From Telmatactis stephensoni (Eukaryota > Cnidaria > Anthozoa > Actiniaria > Isophelliidae): a DNA stretch of 64,000 bases. Location: positions 248,001-312,000 of the forward strand of contig JALIZF010001808.1 of assembly GCA_029948255.1 (NCBI GenBank), read 5' to 3'. The position numbers and the translations under genes are program-made. Shown in pieces: positions 59,029 to 64,000 of the stretch; positions within the stretch are counted from its first letter, which is position 1, and each line of letters begins with the position of its first letter. The notes below the pieces were generated by a model. The model saw only the letters and a list, made by a program, of their open reading frames with translations, made no database searches and had not been told where the DNA came from.

Positions 59029-61990
59029 CTGGAAGAAATAAGCAAAAAGTGTGAGATGAATAAATATTTATCATATAGCCGCTTACTCATTTACTGTAGT
59101 ATAGAGATTGCACAGCTCAAATATTACTACCAAGACAGCAGACAAAATTCAACTCCCTTAAACCTAACAGATATCATCCTCTTTCCCTTGATAGACATAC
59201 ATTTTTTTAGAACGTCTTTCACTAACTGGACCTTGTTATCGCCAGAATAGAAACTGTTCTCCATGCTTGTCACGATGTATATTTAAAAGAAAGTAATATT
59301 GATGCTAACCACAAATATGAAATAAGATACACTGCTTTGAAAGATGGTTAAGCTTTTTGGAGGCTTTTAAGAACTGTAACATGCTCAATTCACAGAGCCG
59401 GTAGAATCACAAAGCAAAAGTCCTTCCAATATTTGCTTGAAAATCAAGCAATATACCACATTTCTTAAAAAGTAAAAATGGCCTTTAAATCCTGTTATGC
59501 TTAATGCTTAAAGGCTAAGCATGATTAGAATACATAAGGTAATAAAAATGAACAGTGAAAGACCAATGAACAGCCAGTAAAAATTAAAATATACAAATCC
59601 ATTTGCCTTGCACTCCTTTTATGGGAAAAGCATCCCCAAGGCTCTAAAAGGCTAAATGAAATATATTGCTTTACATGTAACCATGGTAACAATATCTCTT
59701 GTTTTCCGATTGGTCAGCTGACATTCCAAAGGCATATGTTGTATATCACATATGAATAAAGATAGCTGTGCTTCTATTGTGATCTAGTCGTGTCATACTC
59801 TGGTTATGTCCTTGGGATATATTAAAGGCAGTAGAGAAATGTTTAAAGCAAAGAGTCATCAAGAAGGATACATGGTAGGAAAGAATTTAGAATTGATCTA
59901 GTTTATTTTAAGCAAACTTTTGAACATTTATGATTTTTAAAAAGATAAAATTAAGGTTGTCAGGTTTTTTTATTTATGGCCCATGCACAATCAGACATAC
60001 ACTTAAAAAATCCCTTTTCAATTAATTTATTTTGATACTATTTATTACAAGGGTAGACAAGCTAAAAACCACAAACTGTGACTAAAACTGACAAAGGTAA
60101 GTTCAAGGAATTGTTTGATGTATACTATTAGCATAACAGCAAATTGCAGTTTAGCTGAAAAATTCAATGTTACTTGTACTTGCTAAATATGTTTGGCTAC
60201 TATATATCAATATCATACTGACATTCCTTGGATAGAGTATATATACACAAACAGTGAAGTCTCCATGATAAATACATCAACAAGCAAACAACAATAACTA
60301 TAACTAATCTAAATCTAATCAATAAATTACACATCAGTTATACAGCTGGATGCCTGGGTAAACGGAAAACATATTATATAACAACAATAATTTATTTATA
60401 CCACAAACAATTTTTATTTCATTTTATAACTCATCAAGAGTACACATGGACAAATTTGACAAAGATTCTAAAAGTCTAGCTCTTGAAATGTTTAGCTACA
60501 AATTTCTTTTAATTATTTACCATATTTATAAAAATCCACTAAGAATACCTTATTGATTGAAACCCCAAAATGATGATGACTTGGCTGTAATTATTGTAAC
60601 TTTTAAAGCTTAAGTGACAGGTTTTAACAGTTCTCAGAACTGCCAATTTACTGCCCTGGCATTTACATGAAAAGAGCTTGGGGCTAGTAGAACTTTAGTT
60701 TTTAGAGAAATACATATTCATTCTAATTAACAACATGTACAGGACTTTATTCAAAAAAGAAACGAAAAAAAGAGAGATTTCAGTTTCATGGTAGTGGTAC
60801 TACTTCAAATATGAAAATAAAATGGATATAAAGTTATTGATGGAAACAATGGCAGTCATAGCTATATATAATGTCTATAAAGAATATTAAAAATTCCTGT
60901 CACAACGGCATGCTGTGCTCATGCAGGCTTTCCCAGTCATACAAAAACAGATTTGTATATACAGGTGTATACTTTCTGTCAAACTGAATATCACAGAGTA
61001 TAGACACATATGCTCTCTGTGCTCTCATTAAGAATTAAAAACAGATTCTCAAAGCTGAAGACATGAGTAGCACATTTGAAGTGTGCAATTAGAAACTGAA
61101 AAATGATTAAGTAGCACTTTTGAACAACAAAACTTGTATGACCATCTGTACTTGTCCAAAATAATACTTGCTCTCAGAATAACACCATCTAGGTAGCAGT
61201 TCAAAATTGTACAGGTGGTTGATTGTGTATACAAGTACACTCTTAAGTAAGTTAATTACAGTGCATGGCATAAACTGAAGCCATCTAAGAATCTAGCTAG
61301 TAAAAAGGGGAGCATTTTCTAAGAAAACAGCACGAGATGTTTCCTGTTTTGTGACAGGCTTACATCCTTTTATTGTAATATGGGGTTACCTCGGTGTAAA
61401 AACCTCCACTGTTTTGTTTTATTCTAATACTTCATTTGTTTGAATACATAGTAAGTGCTTTGTTTTTGGCTCTTGTAGATAAAATTCATGTACAATTATC
61501 AATTGAACATCAATTTTATCTGTATTTAAAATTTTAAGGGTGACGTTTTACCTTATTGGCTATTGTAACCGTTAGTAGTGGGTTAGTCAGTAATATAGTG
61601 AACATCAAATACTGTAAAATATATAATGGCAGAAAAAATATAACTGTGTACAATTAATGTACACAAATCACCAATATCAGAAATACTGCAACTACTTTAT
61701 CTTTCCATTTTAAATGCCTGTGGATGCATGGCAGCTGCAGAGTGGACATTTTGGTTAATATCTGTGCCTGTTATCAGTAAGTACCATGCTCTCAACAACA
61801 TTGTTGAAAGTGGGTTATTGCTCAACTAAAAAAAAGAAAAATTGTTACAAGGTATAAAATCTATAGCACGTGCAATCATGTATTTGAGAAACCTTCAGAT
61901 GAAACACCATTTCAAAATAAACAATGACTACTGCAAGAAGTACACAAATTTGCAAAAAAAAAAACTTTTAAAGGATACATCAGAGGCCTA
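59029..61990. other. AT-rich, CpG-poor stretch upstream of the first visible kinase exon
   Basis: No exon could be recognised on either strand. By position it is probably intron 5' of the kinase exon at 58952-59028. CG dinucleotides are visibly rare compared with the region left of 56 kb. Confidence 0.45.
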
Positions 61991-63176
61991 TTACACCCTA
62001 TTACAACAATCAGTACCTACAGAACATGGTAGCATCACTGAAACTGATGATCAAGTATTCTTACACCCTATTACAACAATCAGTATCTACAGCACATGGT
62101 AGCATATCAATGTAGCTGATGATCAAGTATTCTTACACCCTATTACAATGGGTATCTACAGTACATGGTAGCATTGCTGTAACTGATGATCAAGTATTCT
62201 TACACCCTATTATAACAATCAGTACCTACAGAACATGGTAGCATCACTGAAACTGATGATCAAGTATTCTTATACCCTATTACAACAATCAGTATCTACA
62301 GCACATGGTAGCATATCAATGTAGCTGATGATCAAGTATTCTTACACCCTATTACAATGGGTATCTACAGTAGATGGTAGCATTGCTGTAACTGATGATC
62401 AAGTATTCTTACACCCTATTATAACAATCAGTATCTACAGCACATGATAGCACATAAATGCAGCCGATGATCAAGTATTCTTATACCCTATTACAACAAT
62501 CAGTGTCTACAGTACATGGTAGCATTGCTGTAACTGATGATCAAGTATTCTTACACCCTATTATAACAATCAGTGTCTACAGTACATGATAGCATTGCTG
62601 TAACTGATGATCAAGTATTCTTACACCCTATTACAACAATCAGTATCTACAGTACATGATAGCATATCAATGTACAGTAGCTGATGATCAAGTAATTCTT
62701 ATACCCTATTACAATGGGTATCTACAGTACATTGTAGCATCTCTGTAACTGATGATCAAGTATTCTAAAATCCTATTACAACAATCAGTGTCTACAGTAC
62801 ATGGTAGCATCTCTGTAACTGATAATCAAGGATTCTTACACCTTATTACAACAATCAGTATCTATAGAACATGGTAGTATCATTGTACCTTATGATCAAT
62901 GATCAAGTATTCTTACACCCTATTACATCAATCAGTATATACAGTACAACACATGATAGCATCACTATCACTGATGATCAAGGATTCTTACACCCTATTA
63001 CAACAATCAGTACCTACAGAACATGATAGCATAATAATATTGTAACAGATGATCAAGGATTCTTACATAACTACAATCAGTATCTACAGTACATTGTAGC
63101 ACCACTATACATAGCTGATGATCAAGTATTCTTACACCCTATTACAACAATCAGTATCTACAACATATAGCAGCAT
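61990..63176. repeat. Minisatellite, about 16-17 units of roughly 70 bp
   Basis: The unit core is GATGATCAAGTATTCTTACA then CCCTATTACAACAATCAGTA, then TCTACAG and ACATGGTAGCAT, with a variable end (CACTGAAACT, ATCAATGTAGCT, TGCTGTAACT). Unit types recur in order: the first three units (about 208 bp) are repeated almost exactly as units four to six, a higher-order structure. Later units are more diverged and some have insertions. No coding is seen. Confidence 0.93.
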
Positions 63177-64000
63177 CAAAGATTGTTTAAATTTCAGCCA
63201 GAGTTAAGAAACATGTTTTTAAATTCCCAGATTAATTAATTTAAATTTGACATTAACAAAATTCTTGCCTTTCTCAGGGTTTTATCACTGACTCATAAAA
63301 TATAAAATCACTATACTATGAGTCTACTGGAGCTTGTTTCTTAATATTATTTATGTGAAAAATTGCAGTATGTGAGTATGTGAGCAACCGAAACTTGCCT
63401 ATAAGGTGATGCTACACGGGTCGATTCGCAACAACAATTTTTCCTTGCAACAAATGTTGCCTGTAAATTTTATGCTGTGGAAAATACAAAACGCAAATAT
63501 TTTTACTCGCGCCAGGCCGCAGGCCGCGCGAGTCTAGGTTCCCAACAGGTTTCGTCGTCGTAGTTCATGTCACACTAGAGAACCTACACATGGGTTTCCT
63601 GTGTTTAGACAATGTTTCCTGTCGCCTTGCGAACACGCGCAATGCATTACTGGGTGCTTCAACCATGCTTCAAGTGACCAAGCTCCGCCATTAGACATGA
63701 GATTTCGAAGTAAGTTTTTAGCCTTTTTCTCCGTGATTATTGTTGTTCTTTTCATATGTCAGATAGAATTACCGTTTACAAATCTAGAGGAGATGTCTTG
63801 TTGAATATTTTGCTGATTCATAGAAGATTTTAAAGCTTCATCGATCGTACTTGAAATAAGACGGCGGGGACTTCAAATCGGTCTTCTCAAAACCTAACCA
63901 AAGCATTCTAGAATCTATCAGGAACCACACACAGTTCCATTAGACGTAGTACTTTTATTGTCAATAATGAATTTAAGAAATATACATGGAAATAAAGCTT
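63177..64000. other. Right end of window: CpG content rises, repeat-like segment, no supported gene
   Basis: From about 63.41 kb the CpG frequency rises again. A segment like the family at 1338 begins near 63405, and ACAGGAAACCCA-type words (minus strand, near 63590-63605) match dispersed words at 3926 and 33965. A minus-strand frame (63755-63570) has no recognisable domain and does not match the expected kinase N-terminus. Confidence 0.4.

Noticed and set aside
59160..59260. Minus-strand frame with a LVKDVLKK motif slightly like the kinase N-terminus
   Set aside because: No donor giving the needed phase-1 G junction to exon 58952-59028, and the frame runs to a stop without domain similarity.
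63570..63755. Candidate N-terminal exon of the kinase
   Set aside because: Encoded residues do not resemble the recoverin-homology start, and the sequence resembles dispersed repeat words.
1..64000. CRISPR arrays, prokaryotic operons, phage or viral genes
   Set aside because: Searched by eye; none seen. The only regular array (61990-63176) is a minisatellite without spacer structure.

Overview
The window looks like nuclear DNA of an early-branching animal, most likely an anthozoan cnidarian (coral or sea anemone). It is AT-rich, has multi-exon genes with GT-AG introns, metazoan-only gene families (PEA3-type ETS factor, type I diacylglycerol kinase), tRNA-derived SINEs, many short palindromic MITE-like elements and CCAATCAGAGCGCGC-type motifs. 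The species call is an inference from overall character, not from a database match.

Three protein-coding genes can be supported, all on the minus strand. (1) 17544 to 6060: a complete PEA3-family ETS transcription factor (ETV1/4/5 type), 8 coding exons, 464 residues, rebuilt from phase-consistent splice sites and ending in the ETS DNA-binding domain. (2) 36890 to 35073: an intronless 605-residue cholinesterase-like protein. It has a signal peptide and a hydrophobic C-terminus, and its catalytic serine position is glycine, as in neuroligins. (3) 59028 to 42474: a type I diacylglycerol kinase (alpha/beta/gamma type) of which 26 phase-consistent coding exons are visible. They cover the second half of the recoverin-homology region, an unusual Ala-rich linker exon, two EF-hands, two C1 zinc fingers, the catalytic domain and the accessory domain. 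The N-terminal exon or exons lie to the right, unrecognised or outside the window.

Region by region: 1-6059 is intergenic with a palindromic repeat and simple repeats. 6060-17544 is the ETS gene, with long introns and no other gene seen. 17545-35072 is a gene-poor stretch with CCAAT motifs just upstream of the ETS gene, a ~470 bp tetranucleotide array and a SINE. 35073-36890 is the esterase-like gene. 36891-42473 is intergenic, with repeats and an X-box/CRE pair just past the kinase stop. 42474-59028 is the kinase gene, whose introns are crowded with MITE-like palindromes, a SINE and a CACGTG-rich tandem tract. 59029-64000 holds a CpG-poor stretch and a ~1.2 kb minisatellite of ~70 bp units.

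The three genes do not form a pathway or operon. The ETS factor is a nuclear end point of receptor tyrosine kinase/ERK signalling. The kinase removes diacylglycerol in calcium- and lipid-regulated signalling. The esterase-like protein is probably a cell-surface adhesion or recognition protein. I saw no CRISPR array, prokaryotic operon or viral gene. The most unusual observations are the non-catalytic esterase gene, the extra linker exon of the kinase, the duplicated splice donor inside a CACGTG-rich intron, the higher-order minisatellite and the cluster of palindromic elements.
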